NCBI GenBank assembly: GCA_041690355.1
Contig: JAWLHK010000001.1
Span: forward strand, 1 to 64,000
Reading direction: 5' to 3'
From: JAWLHK01 sp041690355 [NCBI: bacterium]
GTDB taxonomy: Bacteria; J088; JAWLBW01
Length of the DNA: 64,000 bases
Shown piece by piece: positions 23,153 to 31,795 of this stretch (within the stretch, counting starts at the first letter, position 1; each line of letters begins with the position of its first letter). Made by a program: the position numbers and the translations under genes. The notes below the pieces were generated by a model. It did not search any database, was not told the DNA's origin, and saw nothing but the letters and a program-made list of their open reading frames with translations.

Positions 23153-23989
23153 TCACGTGCTGCCGCCCGTCCAGCCCGGCGGGTCCGAAGCCGGAAAGGA
23201 TTCGTCCGACGCCTCGTCGACCCAGTCGGGCTCTTCGCCTTCGGCGCGCACCGGACCGGTCTCGCCGATTCCGGGTTCGCTGTGCAGCACCGGGCCAGTC
23301 GGCTGCTCGGCGAGTGCGCCGGCGCTCCTGCGCTCGGCACCCGCTTCGACCAGATCGCTTTCGAGCATGCGCTTGAAGCGAATCAGATCTTCTTCGATGT
23401 ACTGCACGGCGTCTTTGCCGATGATGCGCGCGACGAGCATGCCCACGCGGCCCGCCGGCGGGCTGTAGCGGAAACTGAGCGAGACGCGTGTTCCCCCCTG
23501 CACGGGCTCGAAGCGCACCGTCCCCTGGTTGGGAATGTCGGCGCCGGGGAGCGAATGCCAGGCAAGCAGCTCGTTGGCCCGCTCCTGCGTGATCTCGGCC
23601 TCCCACTCGATCGACAGGCCGGCCGGCGCGCGCGCGACCCAGTGCGAGCGGTTGGTGCCCGTAACGGTGACCGACTTCAGATAGTGCATGAAGTGCGGCA
23701 GGTTCTCGAGGTCGCGCCAGTAGCGGTAGACCTGCACGACCGGACGCCGCACGATCACCGAGCGGTTCAGGTGCAGCCAGGCGCGATGCCGCGGCTCGGC
23801 CTCGGCCCGCACGTCGAGCGGCTTGTGCTCGACGCGGTAGCGGTGCACCGACTCGACGAGCAGGCCAGCGCCCGCGAAGGCCAGCCCTGCGCCGACCAGC
23901 GACGGCTTGCGCAGCCCGAGGCCGATCAGGACGGCGCCGGCCGTGCCGCGCACCGCGAGCTCTGCGGGGGTTCGGAGTTCTTCCTGCAT
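23153..23989 (-). CDS. SRPBCC family membrane-associated protein with acidic C-terminal motif
   Basis: Encodes 278 residues. The N-terminal 45 residues contain two short hydrophobic, Gly/Ala-rich segments (YgaP/DUF2892-like). Residues about 75-220 form a polyketide-cyclase/SRPBCC fold (NRSVIVRRPVVQVYRYWRDL, LPHFMHYLKSV, GTRVSLSFRYSPPAG). The C-terminus is disordered and acidic and ends in DEASDESFPASDPPGWTGG, a short motif found on many small bacterial stress-type proteins. AAGGGAG precedes the ATG. An inverted repeat GTCAGAA-N10-TTCTGAC (24001-24024) just upstream might be an operator. Confidence 0.75.
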   Translation of the reverse strand: MQEELRTPAELAVRGTAGAVLIGLGLRKPSLVGAGLAFAGAGLLVESVHRYRVEHKPLDVRAEAEPRHRAWLHLNRSVIVRRPVVQVYRYWRDLENLPHFMHYLKSVTVTGTNRSHWVARAPAGLSIEWEAEITQERANELLAWHSLPGADIPNQGTVRFEPVQGGTRVSLSFRYSPPAGRVGMLVARIIGKDAVQYIEEDLIRFKRMLESDLVEAGAERRSAGALAEQPTGPVLHSEPGIGETGPVRAEGEEPDWVDEASDESFPASDPPGWTGGST

Positions 23990-24000
23990 GATGCTCCCTT

Positions 24001-24024
24001 GTCAGAAATTCACTTCATTCTGAC
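24001..24024. promoter_or_regulatory. Inverted repeat upstream of the SRPBCC gene
   Basis: GTCAGAA (24001-24007) and TTCTGAC (24018-24024) separated by 10 bp, positioned 12 bp before the minus-strand start codon at 23989 and its ribosome binding site. This arrangement fits a dimeric repressor site or a leader hairpin. Confidence 0.35.
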
Positions 24025-24085
24025 GGAGCGCAGCGGGACGATGGAGCGTCGGGGGCGGGCATGCGAACCCGCGAACAGCATGCGC

Positions 24086-25171
24086 CTACTGGCTGGCGCG
24101 CAGATAATGCTCGTTGGACTTGATTCCCTGGTAGCCTTCCTGAATGACCACCATGAGCACGCTCACGGTCGGCACGGCGAGCAGAATGCCAAAGACGCCG
24201 AAGAGCTTGCCGCCGAGAATGATGCTGCCGATGATCAGAACCGGGTGCATGTGCACGCTGTGGCCCATGATGAGCGGCGCGACGATGATGTTGTCGACCA
24301 GGTGGGCGACGCCGATGGCGGCCCAGACCAGCAGGGTCAGCGTCAGGGGATCGCCCCCGCCGCTGAAAATGGCGACGAGCGGGCAGACGACCGCCGACAC
24401 CACGAGACCGGCCACCGGAATCGGCGTCGTCAAGCCGACCACCAGCCCGATGACCAGGGCGTTCGGGATTGAAAAGGTCAGGCAGAACAGGGTGGCGATG
24501 GTGGCGTCGACGAGCGCCTCGATGATGAGCCCGCGCAGGTAGTTGCTGACCTGCAGGTTCACCTTGTGAATGATGTTCAGCGTCATCTCGAAGTAGCGGT
24601 TGGGCACCGCTGCGACGATCTGGCGCTTGAGCGATCGCCCGTCGCGCAGAAGGAAGAACGAGAACACGAAGATGAGCGCGAGCACCACGACCCCTTCGCT
24701 CAGAAAGCCGGGGAGTTCGGCGATGACGCTCGAGCTGATCTTGTCGACTTCGTGGGGCACGCGCTCGACGATGGCGAACTGCTTGTCGTCGGGGAGCATG
24801 CCGTTGACGGCTTCTTCTGCCGAAACCAGCAGTTTGTCGATGTTCGCCTTGGCCTGCGGCCACTTGGCGCGCAGCACCGCGGCCTCGGACTGTACGTAGC
24901 CGGGAAGCAGCGAGCCGACGAAGATAAGAACCGCCAGCAGGCTCAGAAAGACGATGGAGACGGCGCGTCCGTGGGGCATCCCGCGCCGCTCGAGCTTCGC
25001 CACCAGGGGGGCGAGCAGCACGTTCAGGATGACGGCGCAGAGAAACGGAATGAAGAGGACCGTGACCGAGGCCAGCATGCCGAAGCCGGCGATGACCAGC
25101 CCGAGCAGGCCGAAGATCTTGAGCCAGAGAATCCAGACGCTGCCGCTGTTCGCCGGAGTCGCCGCGCTCAT
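24086..25171 (-). CDS. AI-2E family transporter (PerM/TqsA, UPF0118)
   Basis: A 361-residue integral membrane protein with about eight transmembrane segments and a soluble loop between segments 3 and 4 (about residues 95-160). The C-terminal half has family motifs (FLLRDGRSLKRQ, LPIVAGLV-like PIPVAGLVVSAVV, VDNIIVAPLIMGHSVHMHP). Members export small molecules such as AI-2 or act as Na+/H+ antiporters. The start lies only one base from the stop of the cyclic-nucleotide-binding gene, so it is the last gene of the lptF operon. Confidence 0.88.
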   Translation of the reverse strand: MSAATPANSGSVWILWLKIFGLLGLVIAGFGMLASVTVLFIPFLCAVILNVLLAPLVAKLERRGMPHGRAVSIVFLSLLAVLIFVGSLLPGYVQSEAAVLRAKWPQAKANIDKLLVSAEEAVNGMLPDDKQFAIVERVPHEVDKISSSVIAELPGFLSEGVVVLALIFVFSFFLLRDGRSLKRQIVAAVPNRYFEMTLNIIHKVNLQVSNYLRGLIIEALVDATIATLFCLTFSIPNALVIGLVVGLTTPIPVAGLVVSAVVCPLVAIFSGGGDPLTLTLLVWAAIGVAHLVDNIIVAPLIMGHSVHMHPVLIIGSIILGGKLFGVFGILLAVPTVSVLMVVIQEGYQGIKSNEHYLRASQ

Positions 25172-25172
25172 A

Positions 25173-25733
25173 CTATTTGATGACCTTCTCGACCTGCTGC
25201 ACGACGCCCGGGCGGGTGTCGGTCTGCAGCAGCTTCTCGCGCAGGCCGCGCAGCTCCTTGTTCGTCGCGCGCAGACGCTCGCCGAGCACTTCGGCCAGCG
25301 CGAGGACGACCTTCACGCCGAGTCCCGGGCTCTTCTCCACGAGGTCCATGAGGTCCGAGCGGAAAAAGCCGGCCAGTTCGGTGGGCCCGACGGCGACGGC
25401 CGTGGCGCTGCGGGGGCTCTCGTCGAGCAGCGAGATCTCACCGAAGAAGTCGCCTTCTTTCAGCGTGGCCAGGTCGATCGGGTTCTCGCTCTGGTAATTG
25501 AGCGTGATGCGCGCCTCGCCCGAGAGGATGAGGTACATCCCGGTACCGGGCTGCCCTTCCATGAAAATGACTTCTCCGGGCTGATACTTGCGCAGGTGAA
25601 TGAGGTTGCGCACGAAAGCGAGTTCCGAGCGCTTGAGTCCCTGAAAAATCGGCACGCGGGCGAGGATACGCGTGACATCGCCGTCTTCTTCGCGTTGCCG
25701 GAAAATGTTGTGCCAGAGGCTCTTGGAACTCAT
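25173..25733 (-). CDS. Cyclic nucleotide-binding domain protein
   Basis: Encodes 186 residues with a single cNMP-binding (CAP-like) beta-roll at about residues 25-140 and no DNA-binding or catalytic domain. The phosphate-binding cassette is intact: GDFFGEISLLDESPRSATA has the FGE and the Arg that contacts the cyclic phosphate. A C-terminal coiled-coil-like helix (LAEVLGERLRATNKELRGLR) may mediate partner binding. It lies between lptG (33 bp) and the AI-2E transporter gene (1 bp), so it is probably the regulatory subunit or signal reader for one of these membrane proteins. Confidence 0.85.
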   Translation of the reverse strand: MSSKSLWHNIFRQREEDGDVTRILARVPIFQGLKRSELAFVRNLIHLRKYQPGEVIFMEGQPGTGMYLILSGEARITLNYQSENPIDLATLKEGDFFGEISLLDESPRSATAVAVGPTELAGFFRSDLMDLVEKSPGLGVKVVLALAEVLGERLRATNKELRGLREKLLQTDTRPGVVQQVEKVIK

Positions 25734-25766
25734 CGCAGACTCACCGCAGACGGGTAAGGCGATATT

Positions 25767-26849
25767 CTACCGCATCCTCCGGTAAAAGAAAATCAGGGCT
25801 CCCGTAAACAGCACGTTCGGGCTCCAGGCGGCCAGCAGCGGCGGATAACTGCCCCCCTTGCCCAGCTTGAGCGCGAAGGAGAAGAGAAACCAGTACGAGA
25901 ACCCGAGTCCGATGGCGGCGGCCAGGGCGAGCGTAGCCCCCCCCTTGCGCGCCGGGCGGTAGGAGAACGGCAGCCCCACCACCGACAGCATGAGACAGAC
26001 GAGGGCGAAGGCAAGCCGGCCGTGCATCTCGGTCTCATAGGCGTGGGTGCGCAGCCGCTCGTGGCGGATCTTTTCGACGAAGAGGCGCAGCTCGGCGAAG
26101 TTCATCTCGTCGGGGCGCTTCTCGAGAACGGCCAGACTTTCGGCCCCGTAGCCGAACGGCACCTCGACCGGTTCGGCCGAGAGGCCGGGATCGTCGTCGA
26201 GGTCGGCCGTGAACGTGCCCGTGAACTTCCACTGCCCCGATTCGTCGAGACGCCCCTCGGCCGCCGAGATGCGCCGGATGGGGCGCCCCTTCTCATCCAG
26301 CTCGTAGAGGGTTACGCCGCGCATGACCCCCTCGGTGGGCAGAAAGAGGTCGACGTGATAGACCCGGCGGTCATCCTTGAACCAGACCTGGTCTTTCTTG
26401 AAGAACGTCAGCTTCTCGACCTTGCCGATGCGCACCGCTTCCAGATAATGAATGCGCTCGTTCACGCCCGGGAGCACCCACTCGTTCAGCGCGACGACGG
26501 CCAGGCTGGCGGCCAACCCGCACGCGAGCAGCGGCGTGCCCAGCCGGCGGAAACCGACCCCCAGCGAACGCATGGCGACGATCTCGTTGTTGCGGTTCAA
26601 GACGGCCAGGCTGATGACCGACGCCAGCAGGGTGGCGACCGGGATCATCAGGGCGAGCGCCGGCAGCGTCTTGAGGGCGATCAGCTCGAGCACGTCACCC
26701 GTCGCCGGATTCTCCTTGAAATAGAAGTCGAAGCGCTCGACGAAGTCGAAGACCTGGAAGAGCACGACGAAGGCCCCGAGCGCGAGCCCGAAAACTTGAA
26801 GATACTGCCGCAGCAGGTAGCGGAAGAGGACCGTCACGTCCGTCTCCAC
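25767..26849 (-). CDS. lptG: LPS export permease LptG
   Basis: A 360-residue permease of the YjgP/YjgQ family. Transmembrane helices sit at about 10-35, 55-80, 95-120 and in a C-terminal group from about 270, enclosing a periplasmic jellyroll region (about 130-260). With LptF and the LptB ATPase (not in this window) it extracts lipopolysaccharide from the inner membrane. Family marks are RYLLRQYL at the start and NRNNEIVAMRSLGVGFRRL (coupling helix). The start overlaps the lptF end by 16 bp, confirming an operon. Assignment of LptG versus LptF rests on position and the N-terminus. Confidence 0.9.
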   Translation of the reverse strand: METDVTVLFRYLLRQYLQVFGLALGAFVVLFQVFDFVERFDFYFKENPATGDVLELIALKTLPALALMIPVATLLASVISLAVLNRNNEIVAMRSLGVGFRRLGTPLLACGLAASLAVVALNEWVLPGVNERIHYLEAVRIGKVEKLTFFKKDQVWFKDDRRVYHVDLFLPTEGVMRGVTLYELDEKGRPIRRISAAEGRLDESGQWKFTGTFTADLDDDPGLSAEPVEVPFGYGAESLAVLEKRPDEMNFAELRLFVEKIRHERLRTHAYETEMHGRLAFALVCLMLSVVGLPFSYRPARKGGATLALAAAIGLGFSYWFLFSFALKLGKGGSYPPLLAAWSPNVLFTGALIFFYRRMR

Positions 26850-27952
26850 GGAAACAGCGTACGATCCCTGGCGGTGCGCGCATAGAACCAGGCCGCGACC
26901 GACGCCAGCAGGAAGTTCGCCCCCCAGAGGCCGAGTTCGACGGGAACCTGCTCGCGCTTGGCCGCGTTCTGGCCGGCCGTGAAGAGCATGTAGTACCCGG
27001 CGATGACGATGAGCGCGGTCAGAAAGCCCTGGGTGCGGCCCGATCGCCGGTTGGTCATCGCGAGGGGGATGCCGAGAAAGGGGAAGATGAGCACGCCGAT
27101 CGGCAGCGTGAAACGCTTGTGCATCTCCATGAGCACCGGCGTCAGCGGTTTTTTCTGCTCGCGGCGCCGCTGCAGCTCCTCGCGCAGCTGCGCGGGGGTC
27201 ATCTCGTTGACCACGTAGTAATTGCGCGCGCGGATCCCTTCCCGCAGATCGATATGCAGCCGCACGCGCTCGAAATCGACGGCGCGCACGGTGTCGGTAG
27301 TCGGCGAGCTGCCGAGGATGCGGCCGTCGTAGAGATCGAGGTCGAGAATCGGCGACCCCTCGTCGGCGTGCAGCCGGCCGCGGTGGGCGAAGATCTGGTA
27401 GGTCTCCTTCTCCTTGCGCGCGTCGCTCAGCATGACGCCGCTGAGCTCGCCCTTCTCGACGCGGTCGGCGTAGAGCACCAGACCCTTGCCGAGCGGATTG
27501 AAGACCGCCTCGCGCAGCCCCACGTTCACCTGGTTGCTCGCGAGCTTATAGAGTTCGAGGCTGAACTCATGCCGGCCCCAGGGCACCGCCCAGGTCGCGA
27601 GCAGCATGCTGACGGCGGCAATGACCACGGCCAGCTCGAAGGCGGGGCGCGTGATGGCCCAGAGCCCGACGCCGCTCGCGCGCAGGGCCACGATTTCGCT
27701 GTCTGCGCTCATGCGCCCGTACGCCAGCAGCAGGGCCAGGATGAAGCTCATCGGCATGGCGTAGACGAGAAAGGCCGGCAGCATCGTCAGCAGCAGGCCT
27801 GCGGCGTACTTGAGCGTCGCCCCCTTGGCGAAGACGAGCTCGAGCAGCTGCAGCATCCGGTTCGCAAACAGGGCGAACAGAAACACGCTGAGCGACAGGA
27901 GAAAGGAGCCGGCCATCTCCCGGCGGATATATCGCGCCAGAATCACGGGCAT
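26834..27952 (-). CDS. lptF: LPS export permease LptF
   Basis: A 372-residue permease of the YjgP/YjgQ family, partner of LptG. RYIRREMAGSFLLSL begins the first membrane helix, and SADSEIVALRASGVGLW is the coupling helix contacting LptB. The periplasmic part includes FAHRGRLHADEGSPILDLDL. The C-terminal helices contain LPIGVLIFPFLGIPLAM. It heads a minus-strand operon lptF-lptG-cNMP protein-AI-2E transporter. A TATCAT box lies 8 bp before the ATG, so its mRNA may be leaderless. It is divergent from ribF across 106 bp. Confidence 0.9.
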   Translation of the reverse strand: MPVILARYIRREMAGSFLLSLSVFLFALFANRMLQLLELVFAKGATLKYAAGLLLTMLPAFLVYAMPMSFILALLLAYGRMSADSEIVALRASGVGLWAITRPAFELAVVIAAVSMLLATWAVPWGRHEFSLELYKLASNQVNVGLREAVFNPLGKGLVLYADRVEKGELSGVMLSDARKEKETYQIFAHRGRLHADEGSPILDLDLYDGRILGSSPTTDTVRAVDFERVRLHIDLREGIRARNYYVVNEMTPAQLREELQRRREQKKPLTPVLMEMHKRFTLPIGVLIFPFLGIPLAMTNRRSGRTQGFLTALIVIAGYYMLFTAGQNAAKREQVPVELGLWGANFLLASVAAWFYARTARDRTLFPWRRT

Positions 27953-27960
27953 GACCGTTC

Positions 27961-27966
27961 ATGATA
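27961..27966 (-). promoter_or_regulatory. Candidate -10 box of the lptF operon
   Basis: TATCAT on the minus strand, 8 bp upstream of the lptF ATG, with no ribosome binding site between. Confidence 0.4.
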
Positions 27967-28058
27967 GCGGAGGCGGGGGCCGCAAATCCACGTCCCGCGC
28001 GGATACGCCTTGCGGGGCGGCCCGCCGTGCAGTTACCTTGTAGGCCTGTACGCGTGAA

Positions 28059-29036
28059 GTGAGCCTGCCCGTGCGCATCATCCAGGGTCTCCCCCAGCCC
28101 GAACTCATCGCCGGTCTCCGCCCCGTCGTCACCATCGGCAATTTCGACGGTGTGCACCAGGGGCACAAGGCCCTGCTCGGCAAGGTCATCCGCCGTGCGC
28201 GCGAGATCGGGGGAACGTCGGTGGCGATCACCTTCTCGCCCCACCCCAAGGCGGTCATCGGCCACGGCGCCCCGCCGCGGATCACGACCGAAGCCCAGCG
28301 CAACGAGCTCATGGAGGCCCTCGGCCTCGACGTGCTCGTCATCATCCCGTTCGACCGGGACTTCGCCGCGCTCGAAGCCGACGCCTTCATCGATCAGGTG
28401 CTCTATCGCGGCACGGGGCTCGTCGAGCTGGTGGTCGGCTACGACTTTCGCTTCGGCCGCGGCGGGCTCGGCCACTACGACCTGCTGACCGAAGCCGGCA
28501 AGCGACTCGGCTTCAGGGTCGACCGCGAAGGGGTGACGCAGATCGGCGGGCAGGTCGTCAGCAGCTCGCTCATCCGCAAGACGATTCAGGAAGGGGATAT
28601 CGAAGAGGTCAAGCTCCTGCTCGGCCGCGAGTACTTTCTCGACGGCACCGTCGTCCGAGGGCACAGCCGCGGCCGCGACCTGGGTTTCCCGACGGCGAAC
28701 CTGGCGCTCGAGAACGAAATCGTGCCCCCCACGGGCATCTACGCCACCTGGGTCGAGGTCGAACCGGGCGCCGCCGAGTCGACCTTCAAGTACGGTGCCG
28801 CCAATATCGGCCATAACCCGACGTTCGGCACGAACCCGTTGAGCGTCGAGGTCTACCTGCTCGATTTCGACGGCGACCTCTATGGCCGGCATCTTCGGCT
28901 GCACTTCACCCGCCGCCTGCGCGAAGAGCGCAAGTTCGAGAACGTCGATGCGCTGGTCGAGCAGATGCGGCTCGACGTCGAGCAGGTGCGCGCGATCTTC
29001 AGGCAGGAGCGAACACCCCTTGAACGCCGATCTTAG
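28059..29036 (+). CDS. ribF: Bifunctional riboflavin kinase / FAD synthetase
   Basis: A 325-residue RibF, which makes FMN from riboflavin and then FAD. The N-terminal nucleotidyltransferase (about 1-190) has GNFDGVHQGHKAL and VVGYDFRFGRGGLG. The C-terminal flavokinase (about 195-320) has GHSRGRDLGFPTANLALE and a YLLDFDGDLYG segment. The start is a GTG at 28059; a second GTG 12 bp later is possible. No FMN riboswitch is seen in the 106-bp divergent gap with lptF. The 3' end overlaps aroE by 17 bp. Confidence 0.92.
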   Translation: MSLPVRIIQGLPQPELIAGLRPVVTIGNFDGVHQGHKALLGKVIRRAREIGGTSVAITFSPHPKAVIGHGAPPRITTEAQRNELMEALGLDVLVIIPFDRDFAALEADAFIDQVLYRGTGLVELVVGYDFRFGRGGLGHYDLLTEAGKRLGFRVDREGVTQIGGQVVSSSLIRKTIQEGDIEEVKLLLGREYFLDGTVVRGHSRGRDLGFPTANLALENEIVPPTGIYATWVEVEPGAAESTFKYGAANIGHNPTFGTNPLSVEVYLLDFDGDLYGRHLRLHFTRRLREERKFENVDALVEQMRLDVEQVRAIFRQERTPLERRS

Positions 29037-29859
29037 CGCCCGCACGCGCCTCACCGGCCTGCTCGGCCACCCGGCGGGGCACAGCCTGAGCCCCATCATG
29101 CAGAACGCGGCCCTCCGGCGGGGGGGTATCGACGCGGTCTACCTGGCGTTCGACGTCGCGCCGGCGGAACTGGAACGGGCCGTGCGCGGACTGGCCGCGC
29201 TCGGGGCGATCGGCGTCAACGTCACCGTTCCGCATAAGGAAGCGGCCGCCGCCCTGGCCGACGAGCTGACCGACGAAGCCGCGCGGGCCGGTGCCGCCAA
29301 CACCCTCGCCTTCCGCAACGGGCGCATCGTCGGGCACAACACCGACGGCCTCGGCTTTCTGCGCGCGGCAGAACGGCTGACGGGTCGCCTCGCGGGCAAG
29401 CGGGTGCTTCTGCTCGGGGCCGGCGGAGCCTCGCGCGGGGTCGCCGCCGCGCTGAGCGCCCATGGCGCCCGGGTCTCCATCGCGAACCGTACGGTCGAGA
29501 AGGCCCGCGCTCTCGCCGAGGCCCTGGGCACCGATGCGCTCGGGTGGACCCCGGAGGAGCTGACGGCCGCCGCCAGCGCCGCCGACGTCGTCGTGAACGG
29601 TTCGAGCGCCGGCATGCGCGGCCTGGGAACGATCCCGCTGGATTTCGCCCGCCTCCCGAACCGTCCGGCGGTCATCGACCTCGTCTACGCCCCCCTCGAA
29701 ACCGACCTTCTGCATCGCGCCCGGGCGGCCGGACTCCCCACCCAGGACGGTCTCGGCATGCTCGCCGCTCAGGGAGAGCTCGCGTTTGCCTTCTGGCACG
29801 GCGTCGATCCGGAGCCGGGCCTCATGGAGAGCGCCCTGCGGCAGCAGCTCACCCCCTGA
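29020..29859 (+). CDS. aroE: Shikimate dehydrogenase
   Basis: A 279-residue AroE, reducing 3-dehydroshikimate to shikimate with NADPH. Substrate residues: HSLSPIMQN near the start, catalytic Lys73 in NVTVPHKEAA and Asp109 in HNTDGLG. The NADPH Rossmann motif is LLGAGGASRGVA with NRT at the end of the second strand. The start is a TTG at 29020 inside the end of ribF, preceded by AGGAG at about 29004-29008; the open frame continues upstream, but only as the alternate frame of ribF. It is coupled with ribF. Confidence 0.9.
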   Translation: MNADLSARTRLTGLLGHPAGHSLSPIMQNAALRRGGIDAVYLAFDVAPAELERAVRGLAALGAIGVNVTVPHKEAAAALADELTDEAARAGAANTLAFRNGRIVGHNTDGLGFLRAAERLTGRLAGKRVLLLGAGGASRGVAAALSAHGARVSIANRTVEKARALAEALGTDALGWTPEELTAAASAADVVVNGSSAGMRGLGTIPLDFARLPNRPAVIDLVYAPLETDLLHRARAAGLPTQDGLGMLAAQGELAFAFWHGVDPEPGLMESALRQQLTP

Positions 29860-29898
29860 GCACCCTTCCCGGGCACCCTGTGCAGGCCTGCCGGCAGC

Positions 29899-29927
29899 TT
29901 GACAATCGGCAGGGGGGAAAATAATAT
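29899..29927 (+). promoter_or_regulatory. Strong sigma-70 promoter for pilB
   Basis: Consensus TTGACA (29899-29904), exactly 17 bp, then TAATAT (29922-29927). The leader to the pilB ATG would be about 82 nt, with AGAGGT as ribosome binding site. It is the best sigma-70 match in the window. Confidence 0.8.
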
Positions 29928-30015
29928 GTATACTCGCCTTAAAAACCGAACGGTTTTCAGGCGCTTAGGCGCCGGCGACGACTCAGATTTTTCTTTCGGA
30001 CTTCAGAGGTAAAAG

Positions 30016-31755
30016 ATGGCGCTGCGATTGGGTGAACTGCTGGTGCGTGAAAACATGATCACGCACGACCAGCTGCGTAAGGCCATGGAAGAGCAGAAAC
30101 GGGCCGGCGGCCGCCTGGGCACGCACCTCACCCGGATGGGCTACATCGCCGACGACGATCTGACCCAGTTCCTCTCCCGGCAGTACGGGGTTCCCGCCGT
30201 CAACCTCGGTGACTTCGAAGTCGACCCCGAGGTCATCAAGCTCATCCCCAAGGATGTCGCCGACAAGCATCAGGTGCTGCCGATCAACCGTGCCGGCTCG
30301 ACGCTGATCGTCGCCATGTGCGACCCGTCGAACATCTTCGCCATCGACGACATCAAGTTCCTGACCGGTTACAACGTCGAAACCGTCGTCGCCAGCGAAG
30401 ACTCCATCGCCAAGGCCATCGAACAGCACTACGGCGCCGTCGCCAAAGCCGCCGAAGACGAGGCGATGGCCGCCGAAGCCGAGTCGAACATCGACGACAT
30501 TCTCGAAGGCTTCGACGAAGACGTCGAAACCGTCGAAGAAGACGACGACATCAATCTGAACGAGCTGGCCCGGCAGACCGAAGACGCGCCGGTCATCAAG
30601 CTCGTCAACCATCTGCTTACCGACGCCGCCAAGAAGAAGGCGTCGGACATTCACATCGAGCCCTACGAAAAGAGCTTCCGCGTCCGCTTCCGCATCGACG
30701 GCGAGCTGTACGAAGTCATGAAGCCGCCCAAGAAGCTGCAGAACGCGATCAGCTCGCGTATCAAGATTCTGGCCGGCCTCGACATCGCCGAGCGGCGCCT
30801 GCCGCAGGACGGCCGTATCAAGATCAAGATGGGCCGCGGTCGCGAAATGGACTACCGCGTTTCGGTGCTGCCCACCCTCTTCGGCGAAAAGACGGTTCTG
30901 CGACTGCTCGACAAGAGCAACCTGCAGCTCGACATGACGAAGCTCGGCTTCGCAGAAAAGCAGCTCGTTGACTTTCAGGACAGCATCAACAAGCCGTACG
31001 GCATGGTGCTCGTGACGGGGCCCACGGGTTCCGGTAAAACGACCACCCTGTACTCGGCGCTCGCGGCGTTGAACGACGTGGGCACGAACCTGTCGACTGC
31101 CGAAGACCCGGTGGAATTCAACCTGCAGGGTATCAACCAGGTGCTCGTGCGCGAAGACATCGGGCTCACCTTCGCCGCCGCGCTGCGTTCGTTTCTGCGT
31201 CAGGATCCGGACGTCATCATGGTCGGTGAGATTCGCGACTTCGAAACGGCCGAAATCGCCATCAAGGCGGCGCTCACCGGCCACATGGTGCTTTCGACGC
31301 TGCATACGAACGACGCGCCCGGCACCATCAACCGTCTGCTCAACATGGGTATCGAACCGTTCCTGGTCGCCAGCGCCGTCAACTGCATCCTGGCCCAGCG
31401 ACTCGCCCGGCGCGTCTGCGGCGACTGCAAGGAGCCGATTCAGGTGCCCGAATCGGCGCTGACCGACATCGAAGTCGATCCGGCAGAGATCCCCCAGTAC
31501 ACGCTCTATAAGGGCAAAGGCTGCCCGACCTGCAACAACACGGGGTACAAGGGCCGTATCGCCCTGTATGAAGTGCTCGTGCTCAAAGACGAGATCAAGG
31601 AAATGATTCTGAACGGCGCGAGCACGCTGGAAATCAAGCGCGAAGCCATGCGTCTCGGGATGATGACCCTGCGCAGGTCGGCGCTGCAGAAGCTGCGCGA
31701 CGGCGTCACGACCATCGCCGAAGTCGTGCGCTGCTCGGTTCCCGATTCCCGCTGA
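30016..31755 (+). CDS. pilB: Type IV pilus assembly ATPase PilB
   Basis: A 579-residue extension motor of the T4P. An N-terminal MshEN/T2SSE_N domain (about 1-150: RLGELLVRENMITHDQL) may bind c-di-GMP. An acidic linker (about 155-190) follows, then the hexameric ATPase: Walker A GPTGSGKTT at about 335, Walker B DVIMVGEIRD at about 399, and a tetra-Cys zinc site (CGDC at about 468, CPTC at about 503). It is first in a plus-strand set pilB-pilT-pilS-pilR. The PilC platform it would act on is encoded 22 kb away on the other strand. Confidence 0.95.
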   Translation: MALRLGELLVRENMITHDQLRKAMEEQKRAGGRLGTHLTRMGYIADDDLTQFLSRQYGVPAVNLGDFEVDPEVIKLIPKDVADKHQVLPINRAGSTLIVAMCDPSNIFAIDDIKFLTGYNVETVVASEDSIAKAIEQHYGAVAKAAEDEAMAAEAESNIDDILEGFDEDVETVEEDDDINLNELARQTEDAPVIKLVNHLLTDAAKKKASDIHIEPYEKSFRVRFRIDGELYEVMKPPKKLQNAISSRIKILAGLDIAERRLPQDGRIKIKMGRGREMDYRVSVLPTLFGEKTVLRLLDKSNLQLDMTKLGFAEKQLVDFQDSINKPYGMVLVTGPTGSGKTTTLYSALAALNDVGTNLSTAEDPVEFNLQGINQVLVREDIGLTFAAALRSFLRQDPDVIMVGEIRDFETAEIAIKAALTGHMVLSTLHTNDAPGTINRLLNMGIEPFLVASAVNCILAQRLARRVCGDCKEPIQVPESALTDIEVDPAEIPQYTLYKGKGCPTCNNTGYKGRIALYEVLVLKDEIKEMILNGASTLEIKREAMRLGMMTLRRSALQKLRDGVTTIAEVVRCSVPDSR

Positions 31756-31795
31756 TATCAGACCGCACTGCTGAGTTTCGACCCACGAGGACTTC

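Noticed and set aside
27953-28058. FMN riboswitch before ribF
   Set aside because: Only 106 bp between the divergent starts and no RFN-element consensus segments.
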